DNA from: CAYUNA01 sp047629355
GTDB lineage: Bacteria > Bacteroidota > Bacteroidia > Chitinophagales > Saprospiraceae
Assembly: GCA_047629355.1 (NCBI GenBank)
Contig: JBLHWU010000011.1
Location: 1 to 45,483 of the forward strand
Direction of reading: 5' to 3'
DNA: 45,483 bases
Shown: piece after piece, positions 1-8,484 of the stretch
Position numbering within the stretch: the stretch's first letter is position 1
Layout: each line of letters begins with the position of its first letter
The notes under the pieces: generated by a model
Told to the model about the DNA's origin: nothing
Database searches by the model: none
The model's input: only the letters and a program-made list of their open reading frames with translations
Program-made: the position numbers and the translations under genes

Positions 1-291
1 TTTAAATTCGCCATCTACCGCAAATTCAAGTACCCAACCGCAGCCATCTAATGCTGGGTTGCCTAAGTCCCGAACAACTGCTTCCGTAGTAATTTCGCAA
101 GCACCTTCCGTGAAATTCACACCTTCACATTCTGCAAAACAGAAGTTGGAATATTGGTTGCCATCATCTCCACACACCGGTTGAAAAATTTCAATACAAG
201 CACAATCTAGTGAAGCATCATCGTCATTATTGCAACTAAATAAAAACAATGTGAGGCAAATTATAGGAAGTATTTTTACTATTTTTTTCAT
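1..291 (-). CDS. Kazal-like lipoprotein, 3' end beyond the window
   Basis: The reading frame opens at an ATG at 291 and runs open for 97 codons off the left edge. The first 19 residues form a lipoprotein signal (KK, then a hydrophobic run, then LFSC), so the mature protein is probably a lipid-anchored envelope protein starting at Cys19. A cysteine-rich segment follows (CACIEIFQPVCGDDGNQYSN and on to the Cys of TEGAC), with the PVCG-DG--Y-N signature of Kazal-type serine protease inhibitor domains. After that comes a stretch that resembles no family I know. The domain call rests on this motif alone. The C-terminus is not visible, so total length and further domains are unknown. It is transcribed away from recQ. 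Confidence 0.7.
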   Translation of the reverse strand, partial: MKKIVKILPIICLTLFLFSCNNDDDASLDCACIEIFQPVCGDDGNQYSNFCFAECEGVNFTEGACEITTEAVVRDLGNPALDGCGWVLEFAVDGEFK

Positions 292-761
292 GGTATTGAT
301 TTTTATTTTTTTAGAACATAGATGAATCTATCAGGAAAGACGGAGCGCGCATTTGAAAAGGTTGGGTATGTTAGTAAATTAAGGGAATTGGTGAAAAATA
401 ATCTACCCACTCTGACTCGTTCTTTTCCATTTAAGAAACCTAAAAAAAATTCAAATAACCAGTTATGCTCGCTTTTTTTAAATTCTTTAAATAAAAAAAT
501 AGCTGCGTCATCTTGGGCAGCTTATTTATTACAAACTCCCTAACACATATTGAAAAGAAAACACGTCCCTTTTACTTCTTTAAAAAATGTTCTAAATTAT
601 TGGTCTAAAAAACAAATTTTGTTAATTTAGCGGCTCAATCCGTTTAATGAAGAATTAAAAGTGTAAAATTAAGAATTTATAAAAAGGGACCTTATTAGAG
701 TAACAACTGTTCATATAGCGAGATTGAATTGACGATTTTAAATTAAGAAAAGAACATACAA
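292..761. other. 470-bp intergenic region with an inverted-repeat element
   Basis: The region separates the divergent Kazal gene and recQ. It holds the dispersed element R1 (379-544). A 73-codon frame (322-543) mostly overlaps R1 and is judged non-coding. A weak Bacteroidota-type promoter candidate for recQ lies at 600-630 (TTG, 20 bp, TAATTTAG), which deviates from the TTG-N19-TAnnTTTG consensus. No other feature is visible. Confidence 0.5.
379..544 (+). repeat. Dispersed inverted-repeat element R1 (pair of R2)
   Basis: This stretch is nearly identical to the reverse complement of 26914-27079. Shared blocks include TCAAATAACCAGTT-TGCTCG and ATAGCTGCGTCATCTTGGG. The ends are imperfect inverted repeats (left TTAAGGGAATTGGTGAAAAA, right end read inward TTAGGGAGTTTGTAATAAAT). 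Size and structure fit a MITE-like unit. The open frames across both copies have no sensible protein content. Confidence 0.75.
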
Positions 762-2927
762 ATGAACCTCACCACCGCTAAAGAAGCCTTAAAAAAGTAT
801 TTCGGTTACGACTCTTTTCGTCCCATGCAGGCGGAAATTATCCAAGCTATTTATGATAAGAAAGATTCCCTTGTGTTGATGCCAACGGGAGGTGGAAAGT
901 CGATTTGCTTTCAGATTCCTGCGGTGACTTTGAATGGGGTCTGCGTAGTGATTTCACCGTTGATTTCGTTGATGAAAGACCAAGTGGAAGCCTTGCGCGC
1001 GAATGGAATTCGGGCGGCTTTTTTAAATAGTTCCTTAGCTTATGAGGAATCTCGACAGGTGGAAGATGACTTATTTAATAACAACTTAGACCTAATATAT
1101 GTGTCGCCAGAGAAGGCCTGTTCGATGGAATTTTTGCCGCTGTTGAAGAGTTTGAATGTGAATTTGATTGCGATTGATGAAGCGCATTGTATTTCGAGTT
1201 GGGGGCACGATTTTCGACCAGAATATACGAAGATTAAGTTTTTAAAATCGCAATTCCCCAATACGCCGACAGTAGCATTGACAGCGACGGCAGATAAAAT
1301 GACGCGGAATGACATCGTGAAGCAAATGGAGCTAGAGAACCCAGAGATTTTCATTGCTTCTTTTGACCGTCCAAATTTGAGTTTGGAAGTGCGTCCTGGG
1401 CGAAATCGCTTGCCGCAAATTACAGAATTCATTAATTCAAAACCCAATCAGCCAGGTATTATTTATTGCTTAAGCCGAAAGAATACGGAGCAGGTTTGCG
1501 CCAAATTATTGGACTTGGGCATTGACGCAGATTTTTATCACGCAGGGATGCCTTCTGGCGAGCGGGCACGGGTGCAAGAGCGATTTATTAAGGATGAGAC
1601 GCAGGTCATTTGCGCTACGGTTGCCTTTGGAATGGGAATTGATAAATCGAATGTGCGTTGGGTGATTCATTATAGTTTACCGAAAAATTTAGAGGGCTAT
1701 TATCAGGAAATTGGTCGTGCAGGACGGGACGGTGTAAAAGCAGAAACATTGCTTTTTTACAGTTTTGGAGATGTAGTGACGTATCGGAAATTTATTGATG
1801 ATGCGGAAACCAACCAATATACGCAAATCAAGCATTCGAAACTCAATCGGATGTATCAATACGCGACGGCAGTGTCTTGTCGTCGAAAAATGTTGCTCAA
1901 TTATTTTAATGAAAATATGCGGGAGGATTGCGGCAACTGTGATGTTTGCAACAATCCACCGACCGTAATTGATGGGACCGTTATTGCGCAAAAAGCCTTG
2001 TCTGCCGTTTATCGGTTGCAAGAAAAAGTGGCGACGGGGATGTTGATTGATGTTTTGCGGGGTTCGGCACGAGCGGATATTATGCGATTTGGCTATAACA
2101 ATATTAAAACTTACGGGGCGGGGCGCGATATTTCAAAGTTTGATTGGCAAAATTATTTTGAGCAATTGTTGAATCAAGGTTTTGTGGAAATTGCTTATGA
2201 TGATTTTAATAAAGTAAAACTCACGGAATCGGCAAAAGCGGTACTTTTTGAAGGGCAAACAGTACAAATGGTTGAGCCAGAAGCCATTAAGAAAAGACAA
2301 GAGGAAGAACGCGAAAAAGCATCGCCGAAACGCATTAAATCTGGTGATCGTCAGCGGGTTAGAGATGAATTATTTGAGCACATTCGCATCATTCGTCTGG
2401 ATATTGCACGAAAGAAAGGGGTGCCGCCATACATTATTTTCAACGATGCTACGCTGGAAGAAATGGCTGCCGAACGTCCCCATAATATGGAGGAAATGAT
2501 GAAGATTAGCGGAGTTGGTGAAGCAAAATTGAAGGAATATGGTCGCGTATTTTTAGATGGCATTCAAGATTTTTTGGTGACGAAAAAAGGGGAAGGCGTG
2601 AAAGTTAAAGGCGTGACTGTTTTGGAAACCATGCAACTCTATCGGCAAGGATTGACGCCCGAAGAAATTGCGGAACGGAGAGCGTTAAATCCTGTTACGG
2701 TCATGGGACACTTGGCAAAAATGTACGAAAAAGGGGAGAATGTTGTAATCAGCAAATTTGTGAATAAAGCAGAGATTAAGATGGTTTTGGATTGTCTGCA
2801 ACATTTGGAAGAACCTTATAAGATGAGGGAAATTTTTGAAATGTTGGATGAGGAATTGCCATTTGAGAAGATTCGGTGGGCATTGGCTTATTATAATCGA
2901 AAGATGAAAGGGACGGTGGAAATTTAG
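762..2927 (+). CDS. recQ: ATP-dependent DNA helicase RecQ
   Basis: A 721-residue RecQ-family 3'-5' DNA helicase acting in recombination and replication-fork repair. Visible motifs: Walker A PTGGGKS (41-47), DEAH box (139-142), aromatic-rich loop CISSWGHDFRPEY (143-155), and motif VI QEIGRAGRDG (315-324). The four zinc cysteines are at 373, 390, 393 and 396. A winged-helix RQC region follows, then an HRDC domain (about 531-606, with the SGVGEAKLKEYG loop). The C-terminus adds a helix-turn-helix-like segment (about 617-655, LTPEEIAERRALNPVTVMGH), which is common in the longer Bacteroidota RecQ proteins. All catalytic motifs are intact. The gene stands alone, ends in TAG, and repeat A1 begins 7 bp downstream. 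Confidence 0.97.
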   Translation: MNLTTAKEALKKYFGYDSFRPMQAEIIQAIYDKKDSLVLMPTGGGKSICFQIPAVTLNGVCVVISPLISLMKDQVEALRANGIRAAFLNSSLAYEESRQVEDDLFNNNLDLIYVSPEKACSMEFLPLLKSLNVNLIAIDEAHCISSWGHDFRPEYTKIKFLKSQFPNTPTVALTATADKMTRNDIVKQMELENPEIFIASFDRPNLSLEVRPGRNRLPQITEFINSKPNQPGIIYCLSRKNTEQVCAKLLDLGIDADFYHAGMPSGERARVQERFIKDETQVICATVAFGMGIDKSNVRWVIHYSLPKNLEGYYQEIGRAGRDGVKAETLLFYSFGDVVTYRKFIDDAETNQYTQIKHSKLNRMYQYATAVSCRRKMLLNYFNENMREDCGNCDVCNNPPTVIDGTVIAQKALSAVYRLQEKVATGMLIDVLRGSARADIMRFGYNNIKTYGAGRDISKFDWQNYFEQLLNQGFVEIAYDDFNKVKLTESAKAVLFEGQTVQMVEPEAIKKRQEEEREKASPKRIKSGDRQRVRDELFEHIRIIRLDIARKKGVPPYIIFNDATLEEMAAERPHNMEEMMKISGVGEAKLKEYGRVFLDGIQDFLVTKKGEGVKVKGVTVLETMQLYRQGLTPEEIAERRALNPVTVMGHLAKMYEKGENVVISKFVNKAEIKMVLDCLQHLEEPYKMREIFEMLDEELPFEKIRWALAYYNRKMKGTVEI

Positions 2928-2934
2928 ATTTTTT

Positions 2935-3020
2935 AAAGGAAGTTTGAGGGGCAAAAGCGGTTTTATAACCATCGTTTTTGCCTCTCAAGAATCTCTCTTG
3001 CGCTACCGCAGCTAGCGCGC
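2935..3020 (-). repeat. Family A element copy 1 (Z hairpin plus Y hairpin)
   Basis: The Z hairpin is at 2944-2988 (arms beginning TTGAGGGGCAAAAGCGG, mirrored by TCGTTTTTGCCTCTCAA). The GC-rich Y palindrome follows at about 2999-3018 (GCGCTACCGCAGCTAGCGC). Z precedes Y, so this copy is reversed relative to copies 2, 4 and 8. It lies between convergent recQ and the DUF4442 gene, where it could also terminate transcription. Confidence 0.75.
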
Positions 3021-3035
3021 AATATTTTTTCAGCA

Positions 3036-3566
3036 TTACTCCTTGGATTTCACCTTAAAACTCCACGTTATCTCCACTCGTGCCATTTCCAATCCACCCT
3101 CATTTCTTCCTATCGAAATCATCTGAACTTTCTGCCCTTCTCCTGTCGCAACTGCGCGCTCAACGACTCCAGTAATCAACTCGCCATCTTCACAAGTAAA
3201 GGTAATTTTGCCCGTCGCTTTTTTAGAAAAAGTTGCATGAAAATCAACGACATACATCGATGTTTTTTCTTTAAACCCTGCCAATACTAAGCTCGCCAAT
3301 GTGCCAGTTGAAAGCTCTGCTGCTCCTGACAATGCGGCAAAATACGTTGATTTATAAGGATTTGTTCCACGCCAAGTGTAAGGAATTGTGACGGCACATT
3401 TTTCGAGCGTTACAGATTTGATACGTCCACCCCACCACAACATGGAGGGTAGCTTTGCCAGCATATAAAACCACGTCAAAAAAGGATTATTCATCTGCTT
3501 AAGTAACTTCTGAACTCGTGGTGAGCTTGCATTGAATTTCATGATTGCTGGTGCAGTATTCGACAT
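3036..3566 (-). CDS. DUF4442 hotdog-fold (thioesterase-like) protein
   Basis: A 176-residue protein matching DUF4442, a hotdog-fold family related to acyl-CoA thioesterases of the PaaI type. Features are an N-terminal amphipathic helix with NPFLTWFYMLAKLPS, then YTWRGTNPYKSTYFAALSGAAEL (approx. 63-85), which corresponds to the hotdog central helix, and beta strands ending in VEITWSFKVK. There is no signal peptide, so it is probably cytoplasmic. The substrate cannot be told from sequence. A perfect TetR-type palindrome lies 33 bp upstream of the start, suggesting repression by a TetR regulator, perhaps one responding to acyl-CoA. That regulator is not in this window. Confidence 0.8.
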   Translation of the reverse strand: MSNTAPAIMKFNASSPRVQKLLKQMNNPFLTWFYMLAKLPSMLWWGGRIKSVTLEKCAVTIPYTWRGTNPYKSTYFAALSGAAELSTGTLASLVLAGFKEKTSMYVVDFHATFSKKATGKITFTCEDGELITGVVERAVATGEGQKVQMISIGRNEGGLEMARVEITWSFKVKSKE

Positions 3567-3598
3567 TTCTAGCTATTTTTTTGTAAAAAATCAAATTT

Positions 3599-3612
3599 AA
3601 CGAATGTTCGTT
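3599..3612. promoter_or_regulatory. TetR-type operator palindrome
   Basis: AACGAATGTTCGTT is a perfect 14-bp palindrome, extended weakly by flanking TT and AA. It matches the GAAC/GTTC form of many TetR/FadR-type operators. It sits 33 bp upstream of the DUF4442 start, about where a promoter would be. The rest of 3567-3873 has no gene. It contains degenerate inverted GGAT/TTTAGACGTTTGG motifs at about 3780-3870. Confidence 0.45.
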
Positions 3613-3873
3613 GAACCAGCAAAAAATCGAATGATTAACCAGCCAAAACGAATAATTGAAAAAGCAGAACGCTTACTCTTTGGCTATTGAAAACTAAAGA
3701 TTCGAGTGCTATTTTTATGGAGCAAATTAGTTCTTAACATTGTCAATTCGGTCAAAAGTGATTGAAAAAACAGTTTTCCTTGGATTTTTGGATATTTAGA
3801 CGTTTGGATTTTTAGAAATCGCTAACGCTAAACGTCCGAATCTCCAAATTTTAAATTTTTAAAAATCCATCTT

Positions 3874-3969
3874 ATGAAAAATCTCCTATTAAAAATGCTG
3901 GAAACACCGGCAACGATATTGGTTTTTTTGTGCTTGATTCTGTTGTTTTCGATGTGTAGTGCGGTGTAA
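3874..3969 (+). CDS. Small hydrophobic peptide (31 aa)
   Basis: A short frame encoding a single-span membrane peptide: MKNLLLKMLETPAT followed by a long hydrophobic run (ILVFLCLILLFSMC) and AV. The start is preceded by an A/T-rich leader. The stop codon abuts, with no gap, the stop codon of the opposite-strand membrane protein. The hydrophobic pattern with a charged N-terminus is not random-looking, but I recognise no family. It may be a genuine micropeptide or a chance frame. Confidence 0.4.
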   Translation: MKNLLLKMLETPATILVFLCLILLFSMCSAV

Positions 3970-4458
3970 TTACGCCAATTTCACCAACGCAAAAATCACC
4001 GCTGCAATCAACAAAATTTCCAATATATTCCCCAAAAACTTATCCTTTATCTTCAGATTAATGGTCACCAAAACCGATACCAACGCTGCCGTTGGCAAAA
4101 AGAAAAGATTCGATTTCATCAAACCATCTGTCAATACTTTGAAGTCAATATCCGCTGCTTTCGAGTGAATAAATAAGAAGACAGCATAGGCAATAAACCC
4201 GCCAATACTAATCAATAAACCTACTAAAATCAACTTCAGCGCATTCATACTTGAACTCAAACTGTTGGCACTTCGCACGCCTGTACTCACCATTAACCAC
4301 AATGCCAGAAGTCGTAATCCGACCTGAATATCGTCTGCCCATCGAGGAAACCATTCGGCAATAGGGTCTTCTAAAAAATAAATCAAGGCAAATAAGCCGC
4401 CTAATAATAATGCGGTAATAATTGGGGTAGTCAACATGACTTTTCCTTCCTTTTGCAT
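3970..4458 (-). CDS. Four-helix integral membrane protein, unknown function
   Basis: A 162-residue protein with about four hydrophobic segments: LTTPIITALLLGGLFALIYF, LRLLALWLMVSTGV, LKLILVGLLISIGGFIAYAV and a C-terminal pair around FLPTAALVSVLVTI and ILLIAAVIFALVKLA. I do not recognise the family. An alternative start at 4437 (MLTTPI) is preceded by AAGGAAGGA at SD spacing, so the true protein may be 155 residues. The gene is transcribed divergently from the pagL-like gene, with degenerate CGATTG repeats between them. It could be a small envelope or transport accessory protein, but this cannot be settled here. Confidence 0.75.
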   Translation of the reverse strand: MQKEGKVMLTTPIITALLLGGLFALIYFLEDPIAEWFPRWADDIQVGLRLLALWLMVSTGVRSANSLSSSMNALKLILVGLLISIGGFIAYAVFLFIHSKAADIDFKVLTDGLMKSNLFFLPTAALVSVLVTINLKIKDKFLGNILEILLIAAVIFALVKLA

Positions 4459-4460
4459 AG

Positions 4461-4555
4461 TTCGATTGTTTCGTTTGTTTTAATTAATTCGATTGGCTCG
4501 ATTGACTGCATCATCGAGTTAATCGAAACAATCGCAGCAATCAAATCAATGTTTT
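4461..4555. repeat. Degenerate CGATTG(A/G)CT repeats upstream of the pagL-like gene
   Basis: The segment is built of variants of TCGATTG / CAATCGA in both orientations (TTCGATTGGCTCGATTGACT, then ATCGAGTTAATCGAAACAAT), so it can fold on itself. A second short block of the same kind lies at 5156-5205, after the pagL-like gene. It belongs to the class of short-period, self-complementary spacers seen elsewhere in this window. Confidence 0.55.
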
Positions 4556-4585
4556 TCGCTTTCTTTGTGCCAAAATAAATCAATC

Positions 4586-5155
4586 ATGCGGATAATTATT
4601 CTTTTTTGCTGTTTTTTTATAACAATGCCTTTGTTTGGGCAGGATTTTGGCGCAAAAAACAAGGCTTTGGGCTTTGGTTTGGGGATTCCATTTTCCAATA
4701 CAACTTTGCCAGAAGGTCGGAAATATATCCCGTATCAACTCCTCGGTTATTATACCTTGCACAATTTTTCGAAAAAGAAAAAGAATAATTTTTGGCTCTA
4801 CGTCGAACCGCAATGGGTGCTGGTGTTTTACGACCCAAAGCATGATTTTGATATGGAATTTGGTGCGAATTTGGGTATAAAATATGAGTTCAATTTTGGT
4901 AAAACGACCTTATTGACGGCAGCAATTGGCGCTGGCCCGCATGTCATCTCTGCTGTGACGACCGACCAATACCGTGGTTTTATTTTTTCAGATAATATGG
5001 AAATTGGTATTCGACAGTTGTTTAAAAATAGCGACTGGGAAGTTCATTTGAAAGCAAGGTGGCGCCACATTTCTAATGCAAATTTGAAAAAGCCGAATGA
5101 TGGAATCGATACATATTTGATTGTTGTGGGTGTAGCGAAGCAACTTACGAATTAA
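4586..5155 (+). CDS. PagL-like lipid A 3-O-deacylase (acyloxyacyl hydrolase family)
   Basis: A 189-residue predicted outer membrane beta-barrel. It starts with a clear signal peptide (MRIIILFCCFFITMPLFGQ), then alternating strands rich in Y, F, G and N. Near the C-terminus it has RHISNANLKKPNDGID, matching the PagL His-x-Ser catalytic signature (His161, Ser163) followed by the N--NPG turn typical of the family. PagL removes the 3-O acyl chain from lipid A in the outer membrane. The ATG at 4586 was chosen because it begins the signal peptide; an upstream in-frame TTG at 4565 would add seven unlikely residues. The gene stands alone between degenerate CGATTG repeats. Confidence 0.8.
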   Translation: MRIIILFCCFFITMPLFGQDFGAKNKALGFGLGIPFSNTTLPEGRKYIPYQLLGYYTLHNFSKKKKNNFWLYVEPQWVLVFYDPKHDFDMEFGANLGIKYEFNFGKTTLLTAAIGAGPHVISAVTTDQYRGFIFSDNMEIGIRQLFKNSDWEVHLKARWRHISNANLKKPNDGIDTYLIVVGVAKQLTN

Positions 5156-5208
5156 CTCAATCGGCTTGATTCATTCGATTGACTCGATTTTGCTACTAAT
5201 TGAAATAA

Positions 5209-6090
5209 TCAATCAATAAATCTTTTCGTCAAATCGCCATAGCCATCTATCCGTCGGTCTCTAAAAAACGGCCAAATCCGGCGCACATCCTCTGTTCGCT
5301 CCTTATCAATTTCAATCACCGTCGCTTCCTCTTTTTTATCAGAAGCGGAGTATAACAATTCTCCTTGCGGTCCTGCCACAAAGCTCTGTCCCCAAAATTG
5401 AATTCCATCTGTCACGCCCGACCAATCTGGTTCGTGCCCTACTCTATTCACCGAAATTACGGGAATTCCATTCGCAATCGCATGACCTCGTTGAACCGTT
5501 TGCCAAGCATCGAATTGACGTTTTTGCTCGAAAGCAGAATCAGAAAATTCGTAGCCAATCGCAGTTGGATAAATCAACATGTCGGCACCAGCCATTGCCA
5601 TCAGGCGTGCTGCTTCGGGATACCATTGATCCCAACAAACGAGAACACCCAGTTTGCCAACGGAAGTTTGAATTGGCTCAAAACCGAGGTCGCCAGGTGT
5701 AAAATAGAATTTCTCATAATAAGCGGGGTCGTCAGGAATGTGCATTTTTCGGTATTTCCCAGCGATTGAGCCATCTTTTTCAAAAACAACAGCTGTGTTA
5801 TGATATAAACCAGCCGCCCTTTTTTCAAAGAGAGAAACAACTAAAACTACCTCATTTTTACGGGCAGCTTCACTAAAAACGTCCGTCATTGGTCCAGGGA
5901 TTGGGTCGCCCAAATTAAACTTATCTACATCTTCGACCTGACAAGGATAACGGTCTGTATGCAATTCTTGCAAGACTACCAATTCCGTACCTTTCGACGC
6001 ACAAAATTTGATGGCTTTTAAGCTTTTTTCTATATTTTCGTCCCGATTATCCGTACACATCTGTTGGACGATTCCTACTTTTAATTTCAT
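5209..6090 (-). CDS. aguB: N-carbamoylputrescine amidase
   Basis: A 293-residue carbon-nitrogen hydrolase (nitrilase superfamily). The catalytic triad is visible as Glu42 (VLQELHT), Lys115 (YRKMHIPDD) and Cys152 (LVCWDQWYPEAAR). The IPDDPAYYEKFYFTPGD segment is characteristic of N-carbamoylputrescine amidases, which release putrescine, CO2 and ammonia in the cytoplasm. It lies 31 bp downstream of the agmatine deiminase gene on the same strand, and the two enzymes catalyse consecutive steps. That pairing makes the substrate assignment strong. Length and motifs are normal. Confidence 0.95.
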   Translation of the reverse strand: MKLKVGIVQQMCTDNRDENIEKSLKAIKFCASKGTELVVLQELHTDRYPCQVEDVDKFNLGDPIPGPMTDVFSEAARKNEVVLVVSLFEKRAAGLYHNTAVVFEKDGSIAGKYRKMHIPDDPAYYEKFYFTPGDLGFEPIQTSVGKLGVLVCWDQWYPEAARLMAMAGADMLIYPTAIGYEFSDSAFEQKRQFDAWQTVQRGHAIANGIPVISVNRVGHEPDWSGVTDGIQFWGQSFVAGPQGELLYSASDKKEEATVIEIDKERTEDVRRIWPFFRDRRIDGYGDLTKRFID

Positions 6091-6121
6091 TTTTTGAGTT
6101 GCGGGTTAAAAGTTTTGCGAG

Positions 6122-7132
6122 TTATGGAAATTGCATGGTCACACAATGCAATGAACCGTGCTGCAAAATTAATGGTTTACAATCAATTCCAAGCACTTTT
6201 CGAGTCGGAAATGCCTTTTTTATTTGTGCTAAAGCCAACTCATCTTGTGGAACATCGTAGGTTGGAACAAGAACTGCGCCATTGACAATCAGAAAGTTAG
6301 CATAAGTCGCGGGTAAGCGGTCGCCGTCAGCATCGAAGCAAGCATCAGGCATAGGAAGGGCAATTAAATTATAGGGGTTGCCATCATCTGTTTTAAAATT
6401 TCTTAGTTCTTTGACCATTTCCTTTAAAGCCGTGAAATGTTCATCTGATTCGTCAGTACAAGCCACATAAGCAATCGTAGTTTCATTGCAAAAACGCACC
6501 AGTGTGTCAATATGTGAATCGGTATCGTCGCCTGCTAAGTAACCATTTTTGAGCCAAAGAACGCGTTTTGCCCCCAACCATTTCTTCAACTTTTTCTCAA
6601 TCTCTTTTTGGTTTAAATGTGGATTTCGATTGGGCGAAAGTTGACATTGAGTCGTTGTTAAAATGGTGCCGCTCCCGTCGCTTTCAATACTTCCACCTTC
6701 CAGCACCAAGCCACGTTTGACGATTTTATCACTATTATAAACTGCTTTCGCAAATAACTTTTGAGTAATTAGATTGTCCTTATCTGCCGCAAATTTTAAA
6801 CCCCAACCATTAAAAATAAAATCCAATACAACCAGTTTTTTATCTTCAAAAATGGTAATTCCACAGTGGTCACGCGCCCAGGTATCGTTGGAGTCGACCT
6901 CCACGAGACTCAATCGTTCTATTGGACAGCGTTTTAACAATAACGCAACTTTATCGATATTCCGACAACCCACCACCACTTTTTGAAATTCACAAATCGC
7001 CTCAATAATTTTCACAAAACAAGGAATGACTGTTGGTAAATGGTCTTTCCAATCCGATTTTTCATGTGGAAAAGTGATTTGAATAAAGGATTGAGGTTCC
7101 CATTCTGCGGGTAAGCGGCGAGTTTTGGACAT
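6122..7132 (-). CDS. aguA: Agmatine deiminase
   Basis: A 336-residue enzyme of the guanidino-modifying (peptidyl-arginine-deiminase-like) family, converting agmatine to N-carbamoylputrescine. Visible signatures: NDTWARDHCG, the EGGSIESDGSG motif, GDDTDSHIDTLVRF, and C-terminal HGSLHCVTMQFP containing the catalytic Cys (about 330). The N-terminus LPAEWEPQSFIQITFPHE is typical. It is the first gene of a two-gene operon with aguB. The spacer contains GAGTTGCGGGTT-type degenerate repeats. Together the pair makes putrescine from agmatine. No arginine decarboxylase gene is in this window. Confidence 0.95.
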   Translation of the reverse strand: MSKTRRLPAEWEPQSFIQITFPHEKSDWKDHLPTVIPCFVKIIEAICEFQKVVVGCRNIDKVALLLKRCPIERLSLVEVDSNDTWARDHCGITIFEDKKLVVLDFIFNGWGLKFAADKDNLITQKLFAKAVYNSDKIVKRGLVLEGGSIESDGSGTILTTTQCQLSPNRNPHLNQKEIEKKLKKWLGAKRVLWLKNGYLAGDDTDSHIDTLVRFCNETTIAYVACTDESDEHFTALKEMVKELRNFKTDDGNPYNLIALPMPDACFDADGDRLPATYANFLIVNGAVLVPTYDVPQDELALAQIKKAFPTRKVLGIDCKPLILQHGSLHCVTMQFP

Positions 7133-7244
7133 TTATTTTAATTTGAAACTTTGAAACATAGTCTGACTTTGCAAATGACGGTATTTTTTATTATAAAAGA
7201 AGTAAAACAAGCATTTTGTTCAATTAAGTACCTGAACACAATTA

Positions 7245-8153
7245 CTACGCGTTACTTAATACCCCTTTCTTATTTTCTCGATTAAATATCCACAATCCGA
7301 GAATAATTATCATACCACCAATCAATTGAGAAATCAAAATGGGTTCGCCAAAAAGGATGGCAATTAGGACCACAAAAAAAGGGATTAAATTCATAAAAAG
7401 GATCGTTTTAGTTGCGCCCAATTCTACAATACTTAGGTAAAATACGATGTAGCCCAATCCCGTTCCGAGGATGCCCATAAATACAATACTCCCCCAAAAA
7501 TAGCCATCTGAAGGAAGTGGTGTCGTCAATATTTCAGGTAAACTACAAGCGATGAAAAGTAAGAAAGCCATTGTACAAGTCACCGTTGTCAGTAGGATAG
7601 AATCGACGTGTCCGAGATTTTTCACCACTACAATTTGTGCTAAAGAAAGGACGATACTCATTAAAACAATATACCCATCTCCTCCGGAAACTTGCAGGGC
7701 AAATAATTCGTTTAAATCACCTTTTACCAATAGAATGGTCACGCCTAAAATACTTAAAAATATAGAAAACCATTGCAAGATAGATAGCTTTTTTTTGACT
7801 AAAAAACGGGCAAATATCGCTGTAAAAACGGGGCTTGTGGCAATAATCAAGGAACCGTTGATGGGACTGGCAGTCAATAAGCCTTTATTGAAAAAATACA
7901 TGGTAAGGAACGTTCCCAGAAAGGCAGTTAAAAACAAATACCACCATTCTTTTTTAGAAAAATAAAAGCGCAATTTCATCGTTTTTCTCTGTATCATCAT
8001 ACTGATGATAAGCACAATGACTGCAAATAAAAATCGCCACGCTGCTACGCCCATTGGTGAAAAATAAGCTAAGGCGATTTTGACAAAATAGAAATTTGCT
8101 GCCCAAATGAGCATCGTCAAAATGATAAGTAGTAGGACTATTTTTTTGCTCAT
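7245..8153 (-). CDS. EamA/DMT-family transporter
   Basis: About 302 residues with ten hydrophobic segments arranged as two EamA repeats. The first begins MSKKIVLLLIILTMLIWAANFYFVK and includes MGVAAWRFLFA; the second includes GSIVFMGILGTGLGYIVFYL and ends with a basic tail. These inner-membrane carriers export metabolites or amino acids; the substrate is unknown. The ATG at 8153 is preferred: a frame open back to 8204 would add 17 polar residues and reach into the spacer. A putrescine or amino-acid role would fit the neighbouring agu genes but is only speculation. Confidence 0.9.
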   Translation of the reverse strand: MSKKIVLLLIILTMLIWAANFYFVKIALAYFSPMGVAAWRFLFAVIVLIISMMIQRKTMKLRFYFSKKEWWYLFLTAFLGTFLTMYFFNKGLLTASPINGSLIIATSPVFTAIFARFLVKKKLSILQWFSIFLSILGVTILLVKGDLNELFALQVSGGDGYIVLMSIVLSLAQIVVVKNLGHVDSILLTTVTCTMAFLLFIACSLPEILTTPLPSDGYFWGSIVFMGILGTGLGYIVFYLSIVELGATKTILFMNLIPFFVVLIAILFGEPILISQLIGGMIIILGLWIFNRENKKGVLSNA

Positions 8154-8341
8154 TAATAGTGATGGTAAAATAAAAAAATGTTGATTGCTACCGTTCGTGA
8201 GCAATCAACATTTTTTGAAATAGGAAAGTTTTACATTGGATTTAAATAACAGTCATCCCGAGTTTTCTATTTGATAACATTCTGTGCTTTTCTAGGCGAA
8301 AAAGCTAAGTTATCCAGTAAAAATCCAAACTGCCGCGACGG

Positions 8342-8390
8342 GATTATAAAAGGGGGAAGATTTTAAAAAAAATCTTCCCCCTTTATAATC
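8342..8390. terminator. Long hairpin, likely terminator after marC
   Basis: GATTATAAAAGGGGGAAGAT pairs with ATCTTCCCCCTTTATAATC around an A/T-rich centre, giving a stem of about 22 bp with one bulge. It lies 95 bp past the marC stop and resembles family A hairpins in layout (G-run, A-run, T/A loop) but has its own sequence. The rest of 8154-8484 shows no gene. Confidence 0.55.
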
Positions 8391-8484
8391 GCACAGGAAC
8401 ACATCAGCATCTCGATAAAAACTTGGATTTAGTTCTTCCACATTTTTATAGCCAAAAATTCGGGCTGACTCCTATTTAACTTAT

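Noticed and set aside
322..543. 73-codon open frame
   Set aside because: It mostly lies across repeat R1, and the homologous stretch at R2 is open in a different frame and strand, so it is not a conserved protein.
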